From the NCBI GenBank assembly GCA_030512335.1, contig JAULSU010000005.1, positions 2,108,001 through 2,172,000 of the forward strand: 64,000 bases of DNA. The letters run 5' to 3'. Under the pieces are notes generated by a model that did no database searches, was not told where the DNA came from, and saw nothing but the letters and a program-made list of their open reading frames with translations. Positions 55,380-64,000 of this stretch are shown in pieces (position 1 is the first letter of the stretch; every line of letters begins with the position of its first letter). Source of the DNA: Immersiella caudata (taxonomy: Eukaryota > Ascomycota > Sordariomycetes > Sordariales > Lasiosphaeriaceae). A program made the translations under genes and the position numbers.

Positions 55380-57030
55380 ATGTCTGCTGTTGACCCATTT
55401 CGCGAATCTGGGGAACAGGTTCTCCGACGGATCACATTTCGCGAATATAACGACCAAAGCATCGAGGCCGCGAGGGTGCACAACAAGAGCTCCCCTGAAC
55501 CACAATCGTTAAATACCTGGCTGAAGACTTCCGGATATGACAGCGACCAAATCATCCTCATCCCCGTCAAGGGACGTGCCGTGCGCGAAACCCATGACAG
55601 CATCATCCAGTTGGTCTCGGTATGGAATATACCGGGAGAGACGGTATCGCACATTGTTCTGTCCATTGGAGCTGAACAAATCGAAGTCGCTTCAGGCGGT
55701 GTTACCTGGAAGAGTTGGACAATTGACGCGAGCGATGCTACTGTTTCTCAGCTGAATTGCCACCTGGCCATTGGATACGAGGACGGTGTGTCTGCAGCCC
55801 CCCTGAAAGTCAATCCTTTTTGTCGATTCAGCGGTGGTCAAGTCTTTCGAGATTGTTGTCCAGGCATTTGTGGGATCCATCGTCTCCGAATCATCACCGG
55901 CTTTAAGGTCGCTGTGGCTACAGTCGGCCTGCATCAAAGCAACACTTAACAGTTGGGACCATAACGACAAGACATTTACAAGATTGATGTCAGCACAGGT
56001 GCATCAAACAAATGCAGTTTTGGACGAAGCTGACCCCCAACCAGGCTGCTATATTCTATGAGTCTCGACAGAATGTTTCCAACTCGAACAGCATCGTAAC
56101 CACAGCACAGCTCAAGAAATCGGCGATGACAGCAGTTCGCACCTTGGACACCCTCATCGATCATGCGAACGACATTGCCGAAAAATCGACAGCGTTTCCC
56201 GCAAATGACCTTCAGCGACTTGGTTATGAAATGGCTAGCAACTCTTCGAACCGGCTACGCTCAAACCGCGGCCAAATCCAACTAGCCCTACAAATAATGA
56301 GCAATGAAGCTGATCTTGTAAGTCGAACACTGCGCCCACCGCAAAAGGTGCTCTGAAAAGAGTGTATCTAACAATTTCTGCAGCACATGATCACGGTTCA
56401 AATCAATAGTCTCGACTTCGTCAGGGAAAATCTCATCTCGGCAAATCGCATTGCCCAAAGCAGCGAGAGACAGTCACAAGAGATGCAGGAATACGCCAAG
56501 GAATCCAGAAAAGACACGAGAAATATGAGACGGCTGGCATTCCTGACGATGTGCTACCTACCAACCACACCAGTGGCTGTATGTCCTCTTTAGCTCCCTC
56601 CTTGACATTGCCACGGGTGATATCAGGCAGGCTAACAAAGTGGTAGACTATATTCAGCATGCCATTCCTGAGCCTTGACGATGCCCTTGAGTTTAAGGCT
56701 ATTGGCAAGCTCTGGATATTCCTCGTCATCAGCATATTTTCCACCAGCCTCACCTTTGCAATTTCGTGGTGGTGGGACACACACTCGAACAAGAAACAAG
56801 AGGCTATGGAAGCAACCAAGAGCAGGGATTCTGAAGCGCGCACAGATACTGTACCGACACTGCAGGGGCCTAGGCCAAAGCCCCATTATGATGTCACTAT
56901 AAGGGAGCTGCTCGTCAAAGCAGGTCTCATCAAGCGGGGCCGCCTTGAGCAAGATTCGTCAGAAGACGAGGGCTCGACAGTGGATGATGCCGGGAGGACA
57001 GTCGATGGCTCGGCGGCGATGGCAGAGTAA
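55380..57030 (+). CDS. Smaller CorA-like membrane protein
   Basis: Proposed exons are 55380-55785, 55832-55998, 56045-56317, 56384-56578 and 56647-57030, giving 474 residues with all phases matching. Introns are 46, 46, 66 and 68 bp. The long helical part (SFEIVVQAF, then QSSERQSQEMQEYAKESRKD) leads into two membrane helices: LAFLTMCYLPTTPVATIFSM and LWIFLVISIFSTSLTFAISW, followed by a charged cytosolic tail. As in the larger gene at 47969-52586, topology is CorA-like but no GMN motif is present. The second intron (55999-56044) is uncertain: the same stretch can be read as coding with a one-base insertion in the run of five C near 56035. Function unknown. Confidence 0.75.
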
Positions 57031-57268
57031 CGCCCTGTCCTTCAGACACCACCCAGTACCCACACCCCTTTATGAAATATCTTTTTCTGTACTTCGCTCA
57101 CGTGATTTTCTTTGCCTTGGCTCAGGCTTGGCCTAGGTAGTCTTCTATTTCCATACTAGGTGCGCATTATTTACACGTGAGTTCCAATCCTTGAGAAGTT
57201 TCAAAGTTACCAGGCCGTAAGTTTCAGGTGGGGCTTCCATAGGTCCATATATTGGCTGGGAACTGATG

Positions 57269-58969
57269 TTAGGCGTATACAACACCGTTCTTGGGTGGCT
57301 GAACCACTCCCGGATGAGCAAAAGCCAAAACTCGTGCCATCTGACCATGCGCAGTTTCACCATAGCGAACCTCCCTCAGCCCGACATCTCTCATCAACTC
57401 CTCCGCCGCCGAGTTCGATCCCGATCCAGGCAGCAACTCGGGAGCGGCAAAGGCGCGCGCGACTTCAACAGGGGAAAGCGAGACCTCCCTCCCCAGCCGC
57501 CACCAGTTCCACAGGAGCGGCGTCACCGTAAGGCCAGAGAGCACAATAAAGACCAGGGCTAGGCCGAGGAAGAGGAAGTCAGATTGGTACACCAGCTCCG
57601 TCACCTCCCGCTCGGATTGCATCGTCTGCAACGGCACGTTGGTCAGGTTCCCTTCAAAGGCTATCCGAAACGCAATACTGCGCGCTGCCATCAATATGTC
57701 GTCAATCGGGTCGAGCCAGTAGTTGCGGCACTCGGCATACAGTGCCGTGTCTTCGACGGGGAGTCGTTCCTTCTCGCGTTGGTACCGCAACGCAGTTACT
57801 CCGCTGGACGACATGAGCATGCCTACCGCGCCGCCGAAGCTGAGCGTCACCTTGGACGAGAACATGTCGCTCAGGGCCAGGGACACGCCACCGTGGTAGC
57901 TCTCGTGCGGACCGCTGCCCCCTGGCGTGGCGTGGTACGACACCACCTTGTCGTCGTGGTATGTGTACCGGCCGTCCAGGGCAACCGTCGAGTTGGCCAC
58001 CACAACTCGGTACTCGAGCGTGGCGGGGACCAAGGTGCAGTTGCGGAGCGTGAGAGTGCCCTTGCACCCGCCATCTTGTTTGAACACGGCGGTCAAATTG
58101 ATGGCGGCCTCTCCGGCTGCGAGACCATTTGTCCACTCGACGTAGTGAAATTCGGTTGCGAAGATGACGGCAGGATCGACCGAGGAGGCGTTGTCAAGCG
58201 TGGGCTCGTCGGGAAGGCGTGGGCTCCTGTCGAAGATGCGGGAGCCTGGTACACATGTCATGTCGTAGCCAGCTGCTCGGACGGCCCCCCTGCAAATCCC
58301 GGCGTGGCAAGCCAACGCCCCGTCGGGAGCGATCATGATCGGCGCCGAAACGAGATAATTCTGCAGCACGGCGGCAAAGGGCGGCGTGACGTACGAGATG
58401 CTTGTCGTTCGGCCAGTGACCATGCCGGTGGCCATGGAGGAGTTGATGGTCTGCGCGGCCACCAGCGAGACGGTAGCTTCAGCTGTCACGACACGCGATG
58501 CCGCCGTGGACGCACGCTGGGCGAGGGGCGCATTGGCAGGCACCAGAGCGAGCAGGATCGCAGCAAGAGCGACAAGGTTGAAGTCGCGGCCGGCCCGGAC
58601 GGCCGATACGAGGCTGGTGCTGTGCAGCCAGATATTGTGCAAGTCCTTGACTCTCGTGTCGTCCTTCATTGCTGTCGTCCACCACGATATCTCAACTCCC
58701 TTTGAGAAGGTGTACCGGAGGAGGATGTTGGCGGCGGCTGAGATGATGGCCAAATAGACGGCTGGCGACACGGTCCAATGCTCCACCGCGTCGCCGTTGG
58801 ATTTTATGATTACAACCGTCATCGTGATTGCGCAGGCAATGGTGCCCAGAATCGCCAGCAGCGCATCCCACGGGAGGCGCCGCAATACCGATGCGCGCCA
58901 TTCGTGTGCGTTAGCCGGAGGATGATGGTCGTCGGTCTGTTGTTCCATGTCGTTTCGCCTGCTCGACAT
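57269..58969 (-). CDS. DUF3176-type multi-pass membrane protein
   Basis: Single exon of 566 residues from the ATG at 58969 (MSSRRNDMEQQ). Three membrane helices near the N-terminus (ALLAILGTIACAITMTVVII, AVYLAIISAAANILLRYTF, LVALAAILLALVPA) enclose the block GVEISWWTTAMKD, in the position where DUF3176 proteins have a conserved Trp-containing segment. A large ectodomain of about 300 residues has several N-glycosylation sites (NSS, NLT, NCT, NST) and paired Cys. A fourth helix (FLFLGLALVFIVLSGLTVTP) precedes a cytosolic tail. The DUF3176 assignment is from overall architecture and memory of the family. It converges with the CorA-like gene, with 238 bp between stops. Role unknown. Confidence 0.72.
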   Translation of the reverse strand: MSSRRNDMEQQTDDHHPPANAHEWRASVLRRLPWDALLAILGTIACAITMTVVIIKSNGDAVEHWTVSPAVYLAIISAAANILLRYTFSKGVEISWWTTAMKDDTRVKDLHNIWLHSTSLVSAVRAGRDFNLVALAAILLALVPANAPLAQRASTAASRVVTAEATVSLVAAQTINSSMATGMVTGRTTSISYVTPPFAAVLQNYLVSAPIMIAPDGALACHAGICRGAVRAAGYDMTCVPGSRIFDRSPRLPDEPTLDNASSVDPAVIFATEFHYVEWTNGLAAGEAAINLTAVFKQDGGCKGTLTLRNCTLVPATLEYRVVVANSTVALDGRYTYHDDKVVSYHATPGGSGPHESYHGGVSLALSDMFSSKVTLSFGGAVGMLMSSSGVTALRYQREKERLPVEDTALYAECRNYWLDPIDDILMAARSIAFRIAFEGNLTNVPLQTMQSEREVTELVYQSDFLFLGLALVFIVLSGLTVTPLLWNWWRLGREVSLSPVEVARAFAAPELLPGSGSNSAAEELMRDVGLREVRYGETAHGQMARVLAFAHPGVVQPPKNGVVYA

Positions 58970-60033
58970 TGTTGGGCACCGCAGCAAAGGGATGCGTTTC
59001 CAATGAGGATGCCAGTCGAGAGAGACACAGAGCCTTGGGGCCTAGAGCTTGGGCTTTTGAATGCGCCACCCAGAGGTACCGTAGGGAAGCTTGAAACAGA
59101 AAATCTGTGCTCTGCGGCTGAGACTCCGAATCTTCACATTGCACAAACATGAGGCCTAGACGCATCCCGACTGGATGCTTCCTGTTAGGTAGTGAAGCAC
59201 TATGCAGTAGCGACGTAGAGCAGCCAATCCACAAAAATCTCTCAACGCCACCTTCCCTTGCTCGGGGTGGGATAAGCAGAGCCAAGCATCGAGCTGTCAC
59301 TCGAAAACAGACCGACTGCCACTAAAGCACCTGAACACTGGCGAGTTCTGGTTGTCGAGGATGTCTAGGCGCTGCAGACTTTAGATGCTGCCCTATCGAT
59401 TGGGCCGCGACGAATCGGCTGGCTAGAGGGAGGGAGAGAGGGGCGAAATACGGCGGCAGGTCCCTTTCGTGGTCTGGAAACAGCAGTGAGCTGCCTAGCG
59501 GTGGGAGAAACCAGAGAGTTTCAGACTGGACGTGCAGACCAGCTGTTGCTTGGGTGTCGCCGTCGAGGTGGGCGTGGAATGCTGGGGCTGCGAATGCCGC
59601 TCCTTTGACGTCACAGGGCATGATTGCGGAGCCAGGAAAGGCGCGAGACCGTTGCATTAAGAGAGGGCTAGCGAGCGAAAAGGATGTGGATGTGTTGAAA
59701 TGGCTCGCTTCAAATAATGTGCAAAGACAAATGCTCGACGGGATCGGTGTGGTCGATACTGATAAAGCTGGGGAGGGCAGCTGATGCCAGGTTGGAATTG
59801 CTGTGGAGAACAAAATGCTGCTCAACAGATTACAGTGGGCTTCCGCCTCACTGCAGCACTGCAACCGCTCATCTGGAAGCCGCCGGCTGTAGCCCGGCCA
59901 ATCAACAAAATGCCAAGGATTCCCCTCTCCAAGCGCTAACTTTTGGTACTTCCTAATTGTTTTTTAGCATATAAAATGGTCGAGTTCGATACCCCAATCC
60001 GCTCATCACTTCGGCCCATACCGTTTGTTCAAA
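58970..60033. other. Intergenic region with a TATA-like element
   Basis: No convincing gene; minus-strand frames at 58911-59864 are short and unrecognised. A TATA-like catataaaatgg at about 59967-59978 precedes the uORF and small ORF at 60034 and 60102. Confidence 0.45.
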
Positions 60034-60102
60034 ATGGACCGCGGGAACGATCTGCACCAACACTACAACAAACTGCACCAAACTCCCACTGACCTTGGAT
60101 AA
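60034..60102 (+). CDS. Upstream ORF overlapping the next start codon (TAATG)
   Basis: ATG at 60034 opens a 22-codon frame whose TAA stop (60100-60102) shares its last A with the ATG of the following 85-residue ORF. It begins about 60 bp after the TATA-like element, so it would be the first ATG on a transcript. The overlap resembles termination-reinitiation coupling; whether either frame is translated is unknown. Confidence 0.35.
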   Translation: MDRGNDLHQHYNKLHQTPTDLG

Positions 60103-60359
60103 TGGCAGATCTAATTACCTCAGACAACATTTTGCGGCGTATTTATTGCTTGCAGGATCATCGAGATTTGCAGAAAGGAGATATCAACGGTATTCCGGTC
60201 AGACAGCTCATCATCGACCTTGTCCGTAGCACGTCAAACCACGACCAAACAGGTCTCCAGAGAGCGTTGGTCAAAGTAGTAACTGATACTATTCTGAACT
60301 TGAAGTGCAGCCCAGAGAGCCTCGCCGTGCTGCGCGAAATGGTCAGGTTAAGTCGGTAA
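60102..60359 (+). CDS. Small ORF of 85 residues, unknown
   Basis: Starts with MADLITSDNILRRIYCLQDH and is rich in leucine and isoleucine with a helical pattern throughout (QLIIDLVRSTSNHDQTGLQR). No signal peptide, membrane segment or known domain. It follows a TATA-like box at about 59970 and lies 0.6 kb from the NLR gene's 3' end on the opposite strand. It could be a real small protein or a chance frame; the promoter-like element and helical composition favour the former slightly. Confidence 0.4.
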   Translation: MADLITSDNILRRIYCLQDHRDLQKGDINGIPVRQLIIDLVRSTSNHDQTGLQRALVKVVTDTILNLKCSPESLAVLREMVRLSR

Positions 60360-60954
60360 TTACAGCGGGTTGAGTTGGCGACACGTCGACACCTTATTGA
60401 TCGCCAGGACAGGATATAGTTAAGAGCATTATCTGTTTAAACGCGTGGGTTTAAACGCGTGGGTTTAAGCTTGGTTATGTTGTGTCAGAAACGCTGCACT
60501 TTGGGTTTGGTGGAAATGATGGGGGCTGCAACTGCTTGATTGTGTTATCAAAGGTTGTGGCAAAAAAAAAAAAAAAAAAGAGGTTCAGGGACGCTGGGCT
60601 TTCGGTCAGCTTCGCTGACCAGATGTTTGGCACTGCCTAAACGCCAGTGAGCCTCAGCCACGGTGTTGACGAAACTGAATCCTATGGATTAGTCCATAAG
60701 GAAGGAGGTTCTAGCTGGAAGCCAGGACCTGAGCATACGCAACCTCACACATGCAATACCATGAAGCTGCTGTAATTCAAATCTTTTCCACTAAAATCTA
60801 GAGTGCAGTATTTCTGACACGTTTGTCGTTGGTTTGTTAACTTGTTTCCTCTTTCAGGCAATTATACACCAAGAAGCATAACCGGACGAATCGTACCCTG
60901 TCTCTTCCCGCCTGTCAACCGGAACGATGTGATAACACAATGTACTTGGGACTG
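60360..60954. other. Intergenic region with simple repeats
   Basis: Holds a 14-bp tandem at 60435-60474 and an A18 tract at 60562-60579. No gene seen. Confidence 0.5.
60435..60474 (+). repeat. 14-bp tandem repeat, about 2.8 units
   Basis: Two exact copies of gtttaaacgcgtgg followed by a shorter, diverged third copy. Confidence 0.85.
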
Positions 60955-63900
60955 CTAGTGATGCTCTTCCCTCCTCCTCCGGCAGCAAAAGCAGTAAGTA
61001 TGTGGCGCCGTCTTGGGCCCAGGAGGAGATGTCGTTTTGTGAGGGGAGGATCTCGCCTGCTGCAGATCTTTGATCTTGCCCTTGATGGAAACGACATCAG
61101 GGAAGTCTGGAGGCAGCGTCCGAGATCTTATTTGGAGACACTCTTGGTATAGGCTCTCCGCGCGGTTGAACTCGCCCCTTGCTGCAAGAAAATCGCCAAA
61201 GTCGCTCAACGCCCAGGCGAAGTCGGGATCAGGGGGCCTCTGTCGCATGAGCCGAAGTGTTTCGCTAAACTTCTTCTCAGCCTCATCCATCTTCATGAGG
61301 CCCCAAAGGACTCCGGCGAGACAGTTGTCCGTGTAGAGGGTGTCTGGGTGGCCTTGCCCCAGCTTTTTGACCTTGATCTTGTGAACCTCAAGAAACAGCT
61401 TCTCTGCCTCCTCAAGCTTATTGCTTCGTTCGTAGCAGGCAGCAAGGTCGTTCATGCAATAGAAAGTGCTAGGATCCTCCTTTCCAAACAACGACGTGTA
61501 GCCGCTGACCGCAGTCTGGTGCAGCTGTTCTGCCGCCTCAACTTCACCCAGGGTCTCGTAGACGATACCGAGGTTATGCGTCACCCACAGCGTGTCGGGG
61601 GCTTTCAGGCCCAGCCGCCTCTCTAACCCTCTCTTGGATTCCTCCAGATATTCTTTGGCGGTTTCAAGCTCACCCTGGTGAACGAGCAAGCCCCCAAGGG
61701 CGTTGAGGGTCCAGAGAGTGTCGGGGTGGTCGAATCCGAGGACCTCCTTCCGGTCCTGGAGCACGCTCTCATACACCTTGCGGGCCTCCAGGATTCTGTT
61801 GGAGTTGAAGTACACGCCTGCAAGACTGTGTTGAGCCTGGAGCGTCTTTGGATGGCGGGGTCCTAACAGTATCGATCGGCTCTGGAGGGCCCGCTCATAC
61901 CTGCGTGTCTATTGCGTTAGCGTGCCGCGGTTCCAAAAAAAAAAAAAAAAAAAGAAACGTTTTCGAGGGTTACGTACAATGCTTCGGCTTGACCAAGATT
62001 CCTGTTGTGCATGTACAGCCCGGCAAGTTTCATCACACTAGAAAGCGTGTCAGGGTCGTCCTTTCCCAGCTTCGATTCCCTGTCGTTGAGCGCTTGTTGA
62101 AGCAGTTTCTCCGCCTCTTCGAGCAGCCCCTGGTGATCGTAAAAAGACCCGAGCTCCGCTCGCACCGATGAGGTCCTAGGATCATCCGGTCCAACCTCTG
62201 CATGTGCTTCAAGGCCTTTAAGTGCCCGGAGGTAGAAATTCTTGGCTTCTTGCACACGGCCCTCGTAGTCGTAAATGCCCGCCAGGTCACTCACCGTCTT
62301 CAAAGTGAGAGGGTCCGTCATGCCGAGAGACTTTTCGCGAGCTGCCAAAATTTCCTTGTAAAGCTGCTCGCCTTTGCGAAGGTCTCCTTGCCGGTCGCAG
62401 ATGGCTGCGAGATAGTCCTTGGCGTTCAGGATGCGTGTGTCCCCTTGCTGGAGGGAGCGTTCGGACGCTCCGCCGAGGACTCTGGAAAAGATGTCTTCGG
62501 CCGCACCGTAATGCCCTAGGAGGAAATATGACGTCGCTAGGATTTCCAAAGCCCGAAGGAAGGTGTCGTCGTCTGCTTTGTGGGGCCGCTCCCATATGAT
62601 CTGTCTCGCGTTGCGATAACAGGCGTCCATGTGCGGGAGAAGACGCCTATGAATCTCCCAGTGCTTGGCCGAGGCAGAGCTCTTGAGTGAAGGAAGCGCT
62701 CGAGCGACGAACAGCACAGCGTCCCTGGCGTAGATTGCCTGTTCGGCTTCGCTGAGTCGCATCCTGGCCCATGCGTGAACCACCGGATGGATCACAAAGC
62801 TGGCGGCCTCCGTTGACCGCCTCACCAGGGAGATGCTGACGAGTTTGCCGAAGGCGTCCTGGAGAATGAAGGGGTCTCGGTCGACGATCCAGTATTGTGT
62901 CATAGTGCTGAACCCGCTCTCGATTTGCGTGACGATCCATTTGTTTTGCCTAACATCTTCGTCGTCCTCCTTGACTCCTCGACACTGGCGGGAGGGGTTG
63001 TACAGGTAGCTGCAGATGTCACTCTGACAAACAAACGAAAGGAGAAACAGCAAGGACGCAGAGACTGGCGCGCTCTGGAGCGCCCATTCGTAGGTTGTCT
63101 CACATGTTGCCCATGCATTGCTGCCGATGCCAAACATTGCGGGATTCTGCAAGTATTTCTTCGCGTGTCGTTCATAGTTCCTGGCGACTTCTTCGATGTC
63201 AAGATGTCTCGTGGCGATGTAGCAGCCGATTTGGTCGATGACCAGAGGCAGCTTCCCCACGGCCTTGAAAAGCTGCTTTGCTGTTGCCACCTGCTGTGGG
63301 GTCAATATCAACCTTGCCGGTTTGGCGATGAGTTTGAGTGCTGCGTCTTCATCGAATGTTTGGAGATCGATGCCGAGGGCCGATTCTGCAAGTTTCAAGA
63401 TCCCCCGATGCCGTGATGTGACAATAATATCGGCATTCGTGTCATTGGGGATGTATGGCGCGAGGTTTACCCCTTCGGGGTCGTTTACAGAGTCGAAAAC
63501 CAATAGAAACCGGTGCTCCGACATCCTTCGAAGCCAGTTCTTCACCGCCCAGACAACCTGCTCCGAATTTTCTGTTTTCTCCGTCTCCGGCTTGTTGCTC
63601 ACAAGCCCTGAAAATCCCAAGGGCTGAGCTGCGTCCTCGAACGTGAGGTTCGGATGCTGGCGCATCTCCTCCTGGATGACGAGGGTCGCGATGCGGCGGA
63701 AAGCGACGTTCAGTTCAACGACGGTGCTAGATTCGATGAAGAAGACCCCCCAGTAGGATGACTTGTACTGGCTGATATATCGCAGCGCTATCTGTGTCTT
63801 CCCAATGCCGCCGAGGCCGACCACAGCGGCAAACTCGAGGTTATCACCCCGATTTGGCCTCCGAAAATGAGCCCATAATTGGTCCACAATGGCTTCCCTA

Positions 63901-64000
63901 TCGGTGAAGAATGGACTTATTATCATAGACACATACATGTACCTCGGCAGGGGAGAGGGCTGCGATTCCACGTCTGGGGTGGTAGTGGCCGTCGAGTGCG
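60955..64000 (-). CDS. NB-ARC/TPR NLR protein, N-terminus beyond the right edge
   Basis: Two exons visible: (64000)-61978 and 61900-60955; intron 61901-61977 (77 bp, GT..AG, branch GCTAAC). The frame is open to the window edge, so the N-terminal domain is missing. At the visible start FFTDREAIVDQLWAHF precedes the NTPase: Walker A GLGGIGKT, Walker B FLLVFDSVND, then a sensor-like IIVTSRHRG and a GLPL-type GKLPLVIDQIG. A winged-helix-like region includes VIHPVVHAWAR. The C-terminal half is a row of about ten tetratricopeptide repeats of the Kinesin-light-chain type (ILAAREKSLGMTDPLTLKTV, LNDRESKLGKDDPDTLSSV), crossing the intron. Family knowledge: fungal NB-ARC/TPR proteins are candidate immune or incompatibility receptors. 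The intron holds a T19 run (A 61935-61953). Confidence 0.9.

Noticed and set aside
57584..58705. 373-codon plus-strand frame
   Set aside because: Antisense shadow of the DUF3176-type gene; His/Arg/Gly-rich composition without a domain.

Overview
The window looks like nuclear DNA of a filamentous ascomycete (Pezizomycotina, probably Sordariomycetes). Genes on both strands are split by many 46-77 bp introns with GT..AG ends and CTAAC/CTGAC-type branch sites. The gene content is typical of that group: a HET-domain protein, fungal STAND/NLR receptors, a Clr5-domain protein, an ascomycete laccase with a C-terminal DSGI tail, and a pogo/Fot1 transposon whose stop codons are all compatible with C-to-T mutation as in RIP. 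I saw no rRNA, tRNA or CRISPR.

Layout. 0-5 kb is a repeat-rich flank: a complete but inactivated pogo/Fot1 element (1137-2998) with 47-bp inverted repeats, then a frameshifted two-domain rhodanese pseudogene. 7-19.5 kb holds ordinary single genes: an alpha-glucoside-type MFS transporter, a protein with two copies of a zinc-finger module, a secreted laccase, a mitochondrial-looking protein with a CXXCH c-heme site, and a HET-domain protein. 19.5-21.5 kb is AT-rich and gene-free. 21.5-33.8 kb carries a Clr5-domain protein, a coiled-coil protein, a 1633-aa NLR-like receptor (N-terminal helical domain, P-loop NTPase, acidic linker, ankyrin repeats, C-terminal SPRY) and an F-box-like protein. 34-39.5 kb encodes three secreted proteins with signal peptides: an intradiol dioxygenase, a tyrosinase and a Kelch protein. 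With the laccase they make a loose set of extracellular phenol-oxidising functions. 40-44 kb contains a decayed gene, an 11-bp minisatellite, and a beta-lactamase/LovD-type gene lying between two inverted copies of a transposon-end-like repeat. 44.4-46 kb is a membrane-anchored fucose-lectin-like protein. 48-64 kb is rich in membrane and receptor proteins: a 10-exon CorA-like protein, a second CorA-like protein, a DUF3176-type membrane protein, a small ORF behind an overlapping uORF, and an NB-ARC/TPR NLR that runs off the right edge.

Working together. Two separate NLR types, a HET protein, a Clr5 protein and two CorA-like membrane proteins suggest an accessory, allorecognition- or defence-related neighbourhood, but no operon-like unit links them. 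Most gene models below were built by matching reading-frame phase across candidate introns. They are internally consistent in phase but have not been checked against transcripts.
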